The notes under the pieces: generated by a model
What the model was told of the DNA's origin: nothing
Seen by the model: only the letters and a program-made list of their open reading frames with translations
The model's database searches: none
Assembly: GCA_004352715.1 (NCBI GenBank)
Contig: SCFE01000097.1
Location: 1,385,972-1,449,971 of the forward strand
Source of the DNA: Hofstenia miamia
Lineage: Eukaryota > Xenacoelomorpha > Acoela
DNA: 64,000 bases
Direction: 5' to 3'
Part shown: one piece after another, positions 20,873 through 33,255 of the stretch
Layout: every line of letters begins with the position of its first letter
Numbering within the stretch: the first letter of the stretch is position 1
Made by a program: the position numbers and the translations under genes

Positions 20873-22638
20873 TTTTTAAATGAATTTAAACTGTTAGAGT
20901 TTTGGTTGAAAAATTGAAAACGGAAAACGATCGAATTCGAGAAACACCGATCGAAAAATTTCTTTTGAATATCAACGAGTATAGTAGATTTACATAAATG
21001 AAGATTAAAGTAGGTGTCAAAGTACTAAGTAATCATCAGCTGAAATATTGACTTTTCAATTATTTGCGTACGCGAATGAGACCGAGAATTAAAAGGCTAC
21101 TTAAATGATGAAACGAGAGTAATTTAAAATCATTGAATATCCTTGAAGTAAATAAGGACTGTGTTGCCCTTCTAAGGTAAGTTTAGGGCATTACAAACGT
21201 TTTAAACATAAATTTCATTTAAATAACACCAAAAGATTGAGGCCGACTAAAAATAGGGATTTACTAAAATACTCGATTCTCGATTACAGAAATATATCAA
21301 CAGTGATATCAATAATATACTGGTTTTCGGAATTTTTATACATTTACCATTATTAAAATATAAACAGCTGGCAAAATTTTTAAAATTTGAGATGGTTACC
21401 TTAAAAAATTTAAACGCTCAGAACTCCAAAATGCGAAACGCTCCTTCATTTATATTACAAATTACGCAAGACTTTGAATTTGTATACAGCGATCCTTAAT
21501 CAGGCTGGTGCTGTCTGTTTACCGAAAATGACAATGTTATGGCTATCGGCTCTAGAATGAATGATTACATATGAATCTTAGGTATGGGGGAAAATGTGAA
21601 TTATGTTTTTAAAAAATTGAAATAAATTTTCTAGTACTTCAAGAACAGCAATACTCTTAAGAACAATATTCACCATTACATTGGAGCACAGCATATAACA
21701 CTAAGTGTAGTGTCAATTTTCCAAAATATCTGAATTTATTAACCATCTTGAAGAAAATTGTTGGACAATGTGAGCAAAACATTTTAGACCGTTAAAGATC
21801 CATTTTGTAGTTAGAGGTAACGAATCATCTGTTAAATGTCTTAATAGAATCCGTTGTAGAAAATTTTTAACACATTGCAGAAAAAAGCAAAATATCAAGA
21901 AAAACTACGAGTGAACATGAGATAGCAAATAAAATAACAAGAAATTCATTTTGTTTCTCTAAGCAAAAAAATAATTTCTCGCGAGTATTTTATTACAATT
22001 CATTGAAAACAGCATCCGTTTTATTATATTCTATTTAATATAGAAATAAGTGTGCATAATTGGATTTACGTCAAAATGCTATTTTGCTATAGAAAATTGG
22101 TACTGCCGATATCCTTAATCAGTATAAAAAGATTAATGAGCAGGTTACACATTACATCATTGAAAAACTATAGAAATATTTAAATTTTAATAATGCTCAT
22201 TTAAATGAATAAATAATAAAGTATTTTTTGGCAATAAATTTAACACAATTCAAATTATTTTGGGTAATGATATTTATATTTACTCATTTAAGCGAAACAT
22301 TTCAAACATTTATTAAAACAATGCTGGACGCCATCTGGTGACATAAAATAGTAGAAATTTACGTAAATTCCGGTAATAGGATATTTGAAATAACTAATAT
22401 AATAGAATCAAATTTTGGCATCGTAGCAACAATTCATTGTAATAAAAAAAAAAATTCAGTCTAATTATTAAAAATATACTCTTCGCAAAGTATTATACAA
22501 CAAAGTGTAGGCGTAATACACAAATCACAAAATGGCATGCGGGAAATGGCATGTAGTGGATTAACTATAATTCGTCAATGAAACATGGATGCATTTAGGA
22601 AAATAAGACAGAATTTCTCTTTTTTCCGTTAAGTATTA
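20873..22638. other. Noncoding stretch
   Basis: No gene recognised. Near 20917-20965 the words GGAAAACGATCGAATTCG and CACCGATCGAAAAATTTC resemble the CGATTTTTATCGG debris at 3.7-4.1 kb. CGCCATCTGGTG at 22329-22340 shares ten bases, inverted, with 25490-25501. Confidence 0.4.
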
Positions 22639-23636
22639 TGTATAGAATAATTGAAATTCGATCGATCAAATCAATGTTTATGATTCGACATTATGTTATC
22701 CATATTAAAATGAAAATACAAAATCAGATTTTATGAAGACAGGAAAAACAAAATTTTTTCTTTATCCGTACAATCGTTATGCATAAATTTGTAATTTAAG
22801 CGTAGTAATTATGATAAAGAGAAACAAACCATTTAAAAACAATATTTCATTATTCTTTAAACATAATACTAGGAAATTACATATACTTAGATATAATTTT
22901 GAGACTCTGTTAGATCCTAAAATGCGTCTGTATCGCCTGCTAGTGATACTTCTAACCATTAATCAAAAATAATACAGTCAAACGTCAGTTGTGTAATACT
23001 CAAAATAGGGCAGTTAGATATACTCAATATTGGTCATTTTCTGGAAGAATTTATAAAGCATACACTGACAAAAGAATTCAAAATTGCACATAGAAAAAAT
23101 CCAAATGATTTATAATTAGTCAATTTTTACGAGGTCATTGTATAGAATAATTGAAATTCGATCGATCAAATCAATGTTTATGATTCGACATTATGTTATC
23201 CATATTAAAATGAAAATACAAAATCAGATTTTATGAAGACAGGAAAAACAAAATTTTTTCTTTATCCGTACAATCGTTATGCATAAATTAGTAATTTAAG
23301 CGTAGTAATTATGATAAAGAGAAACAAACCATTTAAAAACAATATTTCATTATTCTTTAAACATAATATAAAGCATACACTGTACGTAGATATAATTTTG
23401 AGACTGTTAGATCCTAAAATGCGTCTGTATCGCCTGCTAGTGATACTTCTAACCATTAATCAAAAATAATACAGTCAAACGTCAGTTGTGTAATACTCAA
23501 AATAGGGCAGTTAGATATACTCAATATTGGTCATTTTCTGGAAGAATTTATAAAGCATACACTGAAAAAAAAATTCAAAATTGCACATAGAAAAAATCCA
23601 AATGATTTATAATTAGTCAATTTTTACGAGGTCATT
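22639..23636. repeat. Tandem duplication of about 500 bp
   Basis: 22639-23138 and 23139-23636 are head-to-tail copies starting TGTATAGAATAATTGAAATT. They are nearly identical except for short indels and one replaced block of about 25 bp (23368-23390), where the second copy carries ATAAAGCATACACTG, a word normally found near the end of each unit (23053-23067, 23550-23564). No coding potential or terminal repeats are seen. Confidence 0.93.
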
Positions 23637-26600
23637 GGAAGCTTTCTCAGCTTCGCCACCATATGCACAGAAATAGTGTGACTGTTAATCTTGGGAATTT
23701 CAATCTCATATTGACAACCGCATGGTTGAAGAACTGCTTTCAAAAATCAGGATTCTTGGTTTTCAAAGGCGGAACCTCAATCAATCTTGAAAGAATTAAT
23801 GATGTCGATAAAGACGGTAACTTCCTAACTGATTGAATTCATCATTAAAAAAGGTTGAAGAAAAAACATTTCTTCACAATAATCAAGGGAAAAATCTTGA
23901 AATCTTGGAATATATGAAAGTTATATCCTCCATCAACGTGAATAGTTAATGAAAATTGGAAGTGTTTTATTAGTACTGAAATGTATTCAAATTCAAGTGC
24001 AATGTAACAACATTAATTGACTGTCAGTGTGCTTTTACATTGTGTAATGGTTTTTCCTTACTTTTGTGTTTTGCCCCTCATGTCTGAGGCAAAACGAAAT
24101 AATGTACTTGTTCCTCCTAAGCCATATAAGGAATAGGTGGTAATGAAAAAAGTGAAATAATCACAAACTAAGGGTTTGTTTTGGTACTTTTTACTTAAAC
24201 TAAACCATCCCAAATGCCTCATTTGCCACACAGTACACTAATTAAATGCTAAAGATAACTGTAACCAATTACAATCACAATATAACACGAGCAGATTTGT
24301 TAGAAAAATAGATCACATGTGCATAGTTTATCATCTCAAAGAACAAAAGATTAGCGTTAATTTAAATTATGCAAAAGCTGTAGACATTGTGGAGTTGAAT
24401 GTTATTAAAAGTGAACTCCTCTGAACAGCTGTATAGTTCAATTACTTTGAGTATTAACTTAATTGTTATTATGCCAATGATTCTTCATATTAAAACAGAT
24501 TTTATAGCAGTGAGCAAAATACTCTCCCCTTCATATTCTAAAATTCCCAATTATATTGTTGGTGCAAACCATGAATTTTATAATTGAATAAGAGTGTGCA
24601 GACAGCAACAATGAACAATTCGGCCTCCAAGATAGAATTAATTTAAAAATGCAAATTTGTTACACAACGTGTAGCACATAACCAAATAAATAAAATGATA
24701 CAAATCGCGAAATGCTCTGAACAATAAAAACTATTTCTGTGAAAAATATTGAATATTTGAGTACATCTCATTTCAATTCTTGCATGTAATGTCGACGAAT
24801 CCATCGATTTTTCGCTATCTATCTCAAATTGCAAAAGTTTCTCTAATTTTATTCTCTTTCGTTCACTTATGTGGTTTTTCAACATGTAGCACAGTTAGAT
24901 ATAGCTTATCCTAACAAGAAAACAAAATTTTAACTCGACTCGAACTCGCGAGTTAAGGTTCCAACTCGAATGGTTTAATAGTTACAATAAAAAAATCCAG
25001 TTAATCAAGCAATGCATTTTATTGGTAATTGATTCAAATGTGCGCGTATTTAATTTGAACAAACTAAATTAGAATAATTTTCAAGCAATCGAAGTTTACA
25101 CCTAGTGGTATTGTTTAAATAAAAGATTTAAAAGAAAGTGACTGATTTGAGTATAAACAAATTCTCAAACATGAATTGTAGATATTTGAAGATGTAAATT
25201 GTGAGCATAACCGTTTACACTTCTTACAAGAGTTAATGAGAGAATGTCATATAATTTATATGCACACAACCAGTTAGGCGTCTACTAGTGTAGACAAAAT
25301 AATAACAGTTTAAGTACACAATCTATCAATCATGATATTACATCAACAAATTTAGGTAGACACTTTTGAATGCAAACACCTAACTAAATAAAACATAAAT
25401 TTCCCTACAAAACTATTAAAGATATAAAAACAAAAAGTTCCAAGAAATTCAAAACATACTATGAAATTGCATAGAAATTCCTTTTCTTTCGCCAGATGGC
25501 GTAATGCAAATTTTATTCAAGAGGTAAGTGTTATTTCTACAAACTGTTTTCCACCTTAAAAGTATTTCAAAATTTATATTTGGAATTGGCAATAAGCATA
25601 AATCATGATCTTTAACATCCAATTGTTTTCAAATGCTTGATTAATAGACTATTTTCTGCAATCATTAGTCAAAGCGTAAATACAATCTGAGGATTTCGTC
25701 ATCTCAAGTTTTCAGCCTGATTCTTTTCAAACTATTTTTCTAACAGTAGCTATTTTCAATAATAACACGTATGTTTATTCGCTAGTCTTTCATAGTTAAA
25801 ATTCCAGGAATTGAAAGTGTGTGAAATGAATGAATTGCAATTGTGTTCATTATATTTTTAAGGTTGAGTTTCTTTTGAAATTTTTTACAGATATTTAATT
25901 AGAAAACCTAAGCGGATCTTTGTACTAAAACAACGAAATTAGGACAAAGAAAAGTACAAATTTTTTATTCATTCGGATTTTCATAAAGGATTGATAAAAA
26001 TTATATCTTTACAAACAATGTAAACTATTTTTGGCGCAAATGTGCATGTTTTGCCATAATTTAGTAGATAAATTGTTAGTATTCGAATGAAAACACAAAT
26101 ACAAGATCAGTATTTTAACATGGCTTCTACAATTAATGTAACAAAACCAAGCCATCTATCACAGTGTAAACTAAGTAATGCACAATTATATTGAAAAATA
26201 AGTGCATTCATTGCAATAAGTTATTTTTGAAATTGGACAGTGGACTTATGTATTTTTAGATATTTAACAAAAAATAATAGTGCACTTAATTTTTAACACT
26301 CCTATATGGAAGGAAAAAGTAAAAACAGCTCTTGCTGTTTCTATAGACATACCACTCAAGAGTGTTGAAACGCGCAGTGCAAAAAATCCGGACTTATGGC
26401 GCAAAACCATATCTACGAGAGGTGTGGCTCGGTTTGATTTTAAATTGTAAACGAAAGAGGCGACATTAATTTATCTTGGTGTGGGATGACTTAGAATATC
26501 TTTATTAGTTTGCAAGTTAGAAGCTTATAAAAATCATCACAAACTAAAAAAACTCCTACGTAGATTGTAGCTAAATATCAGTGAATTTTAAATTTTTGCA

Positions 26601-28161
26601 AGGATATTCTCATACGAAGCTTTTCCTCAATTTATGAATTTTTGCAATTCAAAAAGCAATCCCATTTCCAGTTCATTTGTAATTTTAGATGGATGGGTGA
26701 ATTAAATTTACAAGAACTTAACAACAATTGCGAAAAAATAGGAATATGTATTATTGTTATATAAGTTTTGTAGAAAATAAGACAAAATCTGGTAAAATTA
26801 TAAGATCGAACGTTTATCTCATGCAGATAACAATTTCTAATAGAATTCAGAAATTATAATAGCGATTTAATTTAAATGTACGTTTTTCAATACTATTTTA
26901 AGGTCAATTTTGATTAATTTAATTTTTTGCATAATGGGACGGATTTTGGTGACAGTGGACAGTAATCTTCGGAGAGCTAAGGTGGATTACTGCGCCAGAT
27001 TATACAGCCCATAATACATTGAGTTTTCCTCCAATATTGAAGTTGCAATGATCTGCGATTTTACACAGAATTGCATAATTTTGCCGAAATTTATTAAATG
27101 CTGCATAGAATATTTGACTAACACGTGCAAAATTTTAAGCACGAAATTTTCATCTGTGAAATGGGATAGCGATTTCCCTTAGGAATTGTCCAATTAAATT
27201 GATGGGAATTCACTATTCCAATGGGACATATGTCCTATGAGAAATCTCAATCTGACAATGCAACACAACCCAATCCTCGGAATCTGTAATGCATGTAATT
27301 AAAATTTGATATTGACTAAGATGCAGGTTGGTTGGTTAAGGTTGTGGATTGGGTTAGTCTTAAGGTTAGGATAGGGGTTTGGGAAAGTCTCAATATAGGC
27401 TATGGGCCGAGCTATAATTAATCAAATGTCTGTGCACCGTTGTCGTGAAAACATTTTATGCAAAACTATAAAAAGATCCTGCATTTGCACATGTAAACGG
27501 CCTTCATTTAGTAGAATGCAAAAGTTCAGAGGAGGAGATATTGAGTTAATTGGAACAGCGGATATTTGATATTAGAAGTAAACAAGGAAAATTATTCAAC
27601 AAATATCGCGTTAAATATGAAGAGGAATACAATATATAAATAAGGGAATTTATATCAGCATGGTCATTATGTTTTAGAAATTAGGAAAATGAAATGAAGC
27701 AAAACAGCCGTATATCAATCACAGTTTAAATAACCATTCGGAGGCGGAGTAACAGCGGGCATTTACTCTGAAAAATTAATTAAACCGACATAGAATGTTT
27801 CACAGAGGGAGAATTCATTTTGTTTACTACCTACCACCTGTCACAATTGTTGTCCAATAAACATTTCCCTAAAGTCTCAAAACCAAAGCAATCAGTTTAA
27901 GAAATATAGGAACAAATATGCAGAAAGTCTGGATACCTCAAAGCTAGTAGGCTCTGTTGAGAGGCAATGTATTGGAGACGAAATATAAAATGGTTATTTA
28001 ACGAAAAATATTTTAGGACTTACACTGTATTAAAATCGATTTTCTCACATTATGAGCAATATTTAGTAAATTCGTATTGAATTTCATAAGTTTTGCTTAA
28101 AAAATCCTATGCTGTTTAATAATTCAAGAACAGGTTTTGTAGTGTTTTTGTAATGCTAAAG
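23637..28161. other. Long noncoding stretch with minor motifs
   Basis: About 4.5 kb without a recognisable gene. It holds a hairpin GTTTTGCC...GGCAAAAC at 24068-24094, an ACTCGA-rich patch at 24931-24973 (AACTCGACTCGAACTCGCG) that looks like a subterminal repeat remnant of another hAT family, an AACAGC...GCTGTT hairpin near 26324, and a GG-run track at 27326-27383. Confidence 0.45.
27326..27383 (+). repeat. GG-run tract, degenerate telomere-like
   Basis: In a 33% GC neighbourhood this 58-bp tract carries about ten runs of two to four G separated by T/A, including GGTTGGTTGGTTAAGG and GGTTAGGATAGGGG. Words resemble scrambled TTAGGG. It could form a two-tier G-quadruplex or be an eroded interstitial telomeric repeat. 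Confidence 0.4.
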
Positions 28162-28528
28162 CAGGTGCCACACGATTAGTGTTTTGACTAGTCAAAAATG
28201 CCTTTTGCATGCTTTTGATAGTTAGTCAAATAATTTGAGTAAAAGTTGTAAAATTGCCCCAATTTAATGGGCAATTTGTTAACTATACTGCATACAGTTT
28301 ATTTGAAAAATACAATTTTATTGAAAAACAAAATTCTGAAGTTGATTATTGAGGGTGCCACACGCTTAGGCAAAAGCCTAATAGTAATTTTCAAATAGAA
28401 CTATTTCTTTTTCCAATTGACTCAACGTATATCGCAAAAGTCAAGTTTGGGGGTGCTACACTGTAAGTTTTCTTAATAGTCAAAAAGTTTTTCAATTAAT
28501 CAAAAGACTCTTCGTGTAGCGGCCTCTG
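28162..28528. mobile_element. Old inverted-repeat element (MITE), about 367 bp
   Basis: The left end CAGGTGCCACACGATTAG and the reverse-complemented right end CAGAGGCCGCTACACGAAGAG align over about 40 bp, continuing through TTTTGAYTA and AAAAA. Inner copies of GGTGCCACACG (28351) and GGTGCTACACTG (about 28451) suggest internal duplications or a second element. The flanks do not match, so a target duplication has decayed or never existed here. CAG ends suggest hAT, without proof. Confidence 0.6.
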
Positions 28529-31500
28529 AATTTGGACAAAACTGCCATCCTCACTTAAAAAGCAATGCAAAATTGTTACTCAGATGTAAATATATCAACA
28601 GGCTTGAATAGCGTTGTGATGAATAATCACGTGTGGTAGTTTTTGCTCCAATCTTAATCAAGTTGAATTTTGTTAGGAGTAAGTTTTTAAAACCTGTTAT
28701 TTCACACGAGTGAATTATACATCCTAAGAATTAAACAATGAAAATTTTCATGGAATCGTTGGTATCTCTCTTCTCGAGACATACAAATTCGCAATGTCAA
28801 TATTCCTAGTAATTTCAATTATGTAACAGGATATATCATGCTTAGTTGGTTAGACATTTAAATTTAAGAATAAATATACAAGTGTCTATATACAGTAGCA
28901 AATAATAATTTTAAAGATAAAATATTTTGAGGAATTTTGAAATATTGATGTTCGAGAACATGATTGAGTCTAAGAGAAAAGCATTTAGGAGCCCATTACA
29001 CGAAAAAATATCATAAACTATACATCTTTTAATCTAATGTAAGCAAAAAGTATCCGCTGGGAACTCGTAAATTAAATATTGATTATATGAGGGAGTTTAG
29101 TTATAAAATATTTGGCAAATAGTAATTTGACAAAATTGAAAAAACTAATTAGCATGAATTTCGAAATAATGATATACGAAATGATAATAAAATACATAAT
29201 AGCCAGCAAATAAAAGAATTAATCAGAGATAGTTGGCAGAAATAATATTCGCTGATACTTAAAGATAAATTGCTTAATTGAGTTAAACAAATCCCAAAAA
29301 ACCTAGTTATACTGAAGGAATCGCAAAGACTGGCCTCTTTTAGGAATACAACTTTTTTACATTAATGACAAGTCTAGAACATATGGCACCGGTTTCACTG
29401 ATCAACGTCTGTAGGGATGAATTAGCCGCAAGCAAAATGTCAAAAACAAAAGTGAATTGCAAGAAAAATAGGGTAAAAACTGCCTATAAACGACATGTCT
29501 TTGTCTTCTAGAACAGGTCTGACCAGAATATATCAATTAGAATATGAAAATGTTCTTTATATTCAGAAATAAATAGCAGTTCTAAGTGCAATCCCATAAT
29601 GAAAAAGCAAATTTAAAAAGAAAATTCTTCCAAACTATCTCTGGAAAAGACTCCAAAATTGGAGGAATATTTAACTTCATATGTATATCAAAGTCTAAGC
29701 CAGAATTTGTAAGTGGGGTGGCGGTTTGTAAACATAATTTCAAAACTTTAAATTTATATATATATATATATATAATTGGGAAAAGTATATACATATAAAT
29801 TGCAATTAAAAACAGAATGCTAAGAAAAGGTCAAACAGCCATCAGCAACAAAACGAATGCATTAATTAAGATAAACATATGCATGCGATAAAAGACATTG
29901 ACGTCTGAGAACATATGGTTTTCAAACGCACTAAACTTATAGGATTAAACAGTGGAAATAAACACTGAGAATTGAAATTTAGCATTACAGAAGCGAAACA
30001 CATTTGCAAAACTGTACTCCATTTCATACTGATAAGAAAAATTTACACTTTCCCTTTCATCTGTTCTGTATATTATACACATATAACCATGCATTCCATA
30101 ATAATTACAAATTGTGTCCAAATTACATTTCTAGGCATGCCTCACTTGAACCGAAACTGTCGACACGTATTTGCAATGTTTGTGCAAATATCTACTTGAC
30201 AGAGTTAGCACCTATTTGACAAAATCCATATTGTCCCGTTTGCACAGACAAAACTGCTTTTCCTCAATCAAAACGAGGATTAATTATTTAGTTGAAAACT
30301 TCTGTACAGAAATCACCAACATCGAATGCGGAAATTGGAATAATAATCTATCAGATAAAATAAAAATATATACACTAAGTAAACAGTAAATAAATAAAAA
30401 AAATTATTATTAGTCGAAAATTCACCACCCAATGGCAGGATACCCAATAATTCGATGGCATAGTAAACTGATGCACTGTCGATATTAATAATAACATCAT
30501 TTACTTATTTTAATTGTTAATGAAATTACCAAAATACGTGCAAATTAATATATTACAAAATATTAAATTTACAAAATGGTATATACAGCTATCCTGCAAT
30601 CTGCATGCCAAGAAAACACTAGTTTGCAATAAAAGACTAGAAATTCTAGTGTTGCAACCCCTGAACACATACGAATTTTAGTCAGAAATTTAGTTCTCGT
30701 TATAATCCATATGCGTCGATGATTTGTGAGACCAACATTTCGTTAACTTTTGAGAAAATAAATACTCATCGTCTAGAATTTTAATTTATTTGATTATGAT
30801 CTTTGAATTTTTTTATTGCTTATTTCACGTACATTCTAATAATGGTTTAATAAAAAACGATATTAAAGTTTTAATAAAAGCTTAAAGAAACTATGAAAAA
30901 ACAACCAGATTTAATCTGCACTATATGACCGTGTTAAAGCTGTAGCCATTTTTTAACAAGCTCGAGAATTTGCACAAAAAGCACGCTGTGAAAAAGCAAC
31001 TTAAAATCCGTTGTATTTTGGTAAACTTCAATTTCACTATCACATTCCATCAGTCTAAATGAGCAAACTTTTGCGCCGAGTCATAAGCAAATTTTAATGT
31101 TTCCCCATTATATTATGATGAATCGTCATTCTAGTCATATTCCAAATGACGTCATCACGAGCACGCCGAGAATAAATTTGACTTTAATGAATAAATTTAA
31201 CTGTTTCCCACCTAATACTAAAAATGAACCAAACTTTCCTAATGGGAGAATTAATTTCCGCAATGTTGTCTCTGAAGAAATAAAAAATAATTGACACTGG
31301 CATACATCACGGCGTCACACTTGACTATTGACGGCGTTTAAAAGCCGGGCTAACGGTAGAACTCCAACTCAACGTAACCAATTCCGAAAATTTAACGTTT
31401 CTAATAAAGGTAAAGAGACCATACATACTAATAAACGCGCTTTAAAATGAAGTGTTCGTTGTTGCGATTGAGAATCCGAGTGCATATTAATTGTCGTCAC

Positions 31501-32469
31501 TGTAGACGAATGACACTGATTATGTGAAGATGAAAAATATTTAAAACGTACTCACTCAGCATGTGAAATAATGCTTACAACGGAGGATACATTAGTCAAT
31601 TTGCAAGTTTGCTAATTTTATCTGAATATACGATGAAATCTAACGATTTGATGATTACCTGCACTAATATGTCCATAAGTTCAATTAAAGCTGATATTCC
31701 AATACGTAGTAATAAACAAACACTTGTCAGAAGTGTGGGAAGCCCTTAACCCAATTAAGAGACCTTTGATGAAATTTCGATAAATGCATTAAATAAAATA
31801 CAAAGAAAGACATAACCAAGCACATTAAATTCCAGAAATAGCCTATTTTCATTAGTACCCGCCATTATTAGAAACATGCTATTTGAGCTATTTATTGAAC
31901 AATTATAGATAAAATAGAACGTGAGAGTTTACTTCTGGTTATGGCATAAAATTGAAAAACACAAAGTCCAAATGAAAACAAAGCCAAGCAATTCAAAGGA
32001 ATGATTAATGCACGTCAGTAGAAACCATAAAATCGAATCAGCTTTCGTTCAAGATTTTCAGCATATATTAGAAAATAGGAAAGTATGTCACTTGATTAAT
32101 ATGAATCTCTTACAAGTGCTGCTCACTCAAGTTATTGTAATAGAGGACAAAACAATTTCCCATGGTTTCTTTAGACAGACATAGACGGAGGTTGAAAATC
32201 AGTCGATAAATTTTGCCAGCGTATTAGAATAAAAAGAAGCTAAGCGTAGTGTCAAATGCGCCGTAGAGAAACAAACAGGCCTAATAGGTAGTTTTACATA
32301 GCGCTACAATCAACAATTTCTACGGACTATTTTCAAATTGAATGCTAAAAATCGAACAGTAAACTGCCTGTAACAAAAAATCATATATGAAAGAATAAAA
32401 TGCAAAGATAATTAAGAAATTTTTGTGAAAATCTACAAATGAACGAAAATCAATCTATGCTTTTAAATA
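28529..32469. other. Long noncoding stretch with a promoter-like patch
   Basis: No gene recognised in about 3.9 kb. A (TA)n run sits at 29755-29774. Around 31140-31390 GC content rises: a TGACGTCA palindrome (31147-31154) is followed by GGCGTCACAC and, in a GC-rich setting, by TTTAAAAG (31337-31344), which could serve as a TATA-like element for a plus-strand transcript. No coding exon follows clearly, so this is only a candidate. Confidence 0.35.
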
Positions 32470-32474
32470 CTTCA

Positions 32475-33210
32475 TGCAAAACATGTCACAATTTAATAGG
32501 GAATAAAGGCAATATCATTGCTTTACGTGTAATGAATCTATGCATTGGAATACTGACTGTACTGGTTTTACATTGCAAGTTTTGGAATGCTTAAGTGATG
32601 TAAGATCAAATTTACTGTTGTTTTGCAATGACTGGTATCATTTGGAAAAAAAAGAAGAAATAATTTCTAGACTGGCTGTCACAAGAATTACAGTTGAAGT
32701 TGAGAAATCGATGAAAAATACTGAAGAAGCTGCATTATCCTTTGAAGCTAAAATAACAGAAACTATCAAGGAACATAAAAAAAATATGGATAGACAATTT
32801 GCAAAACAACCCGTTGAGTTAACTAGAAGCATTAAGCACTCATTGGATACAACCAAGTCTGTAAAAATTAATGGCATAGAGGAATTTAATGTAAATAATC
32901 CGGTGCTAAGAAAACAAAAACAACGAAACGTGATTGACAATATATTACATCATGTAGTTGATACTATTATTGAAATTGATGATATTCAGAGGCTTGGTAA
33001 ATATAATCAAGATATTTCTCGACCAAGATCTCTGTTGGTTACTTTTAAAACGAGATGCACGTAAAGTTTTAACTAACGCATACAAGTTAAAAATTACAAA
33101 GAAAAAGTGTTTATTACTCGCGTTTTGACAAATGAAGAACGCATAAGAGAGAAATTATTGTTGAAAAAAGTTCGGAATTATCAAAAACAGTAATACCTAA
33201 AGAACATCTA
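32475..33210 (+). pseudogene. LINE ORF1, PHD-like finger plus coiled-coil, broken
   Basis: Probably the RNA-binding ORF1 of the LINE. A cysteine pair CKTC (32475) lies in one frame. After a frameshift, CFTCNESMHWNTDCTGF (from about 32519) gives a second pair and a W.xxDC block. Further on LLFCNDW would be the last pair with its final Cys changed to Trp. This is the layout of a PHD-like zinc finger with some ligands lost. Next comes a charged helical stretch (about 32640-32860, EEAALSFEAKITETIKEHKK), likely a coiled coil, then a basic globular segment ending SRPRSLLVTF. The frame is open from 32540 to 33064 and then shifts twice while still resembling protein (VFITRVLTNEERIREKLLLKK, near 33105-33165). 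Confidence 0.75.
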
Positions 33211-33255
33211 AAAATTTGAAATTTATATAATAATGGTGTTAAAGTATCTTTATGA

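Noticed and set aside
22639-23636. Possible CRISPR-like or satellite array
   Set aside because: Only two long units in head-to-tail order without spacers; it is a simple tandem duplication.
29582-29798. Matching 70-codon frames on both strands near the (TA)n run
   Set aside because: They arise from low-complexity TA sequence read both ways.
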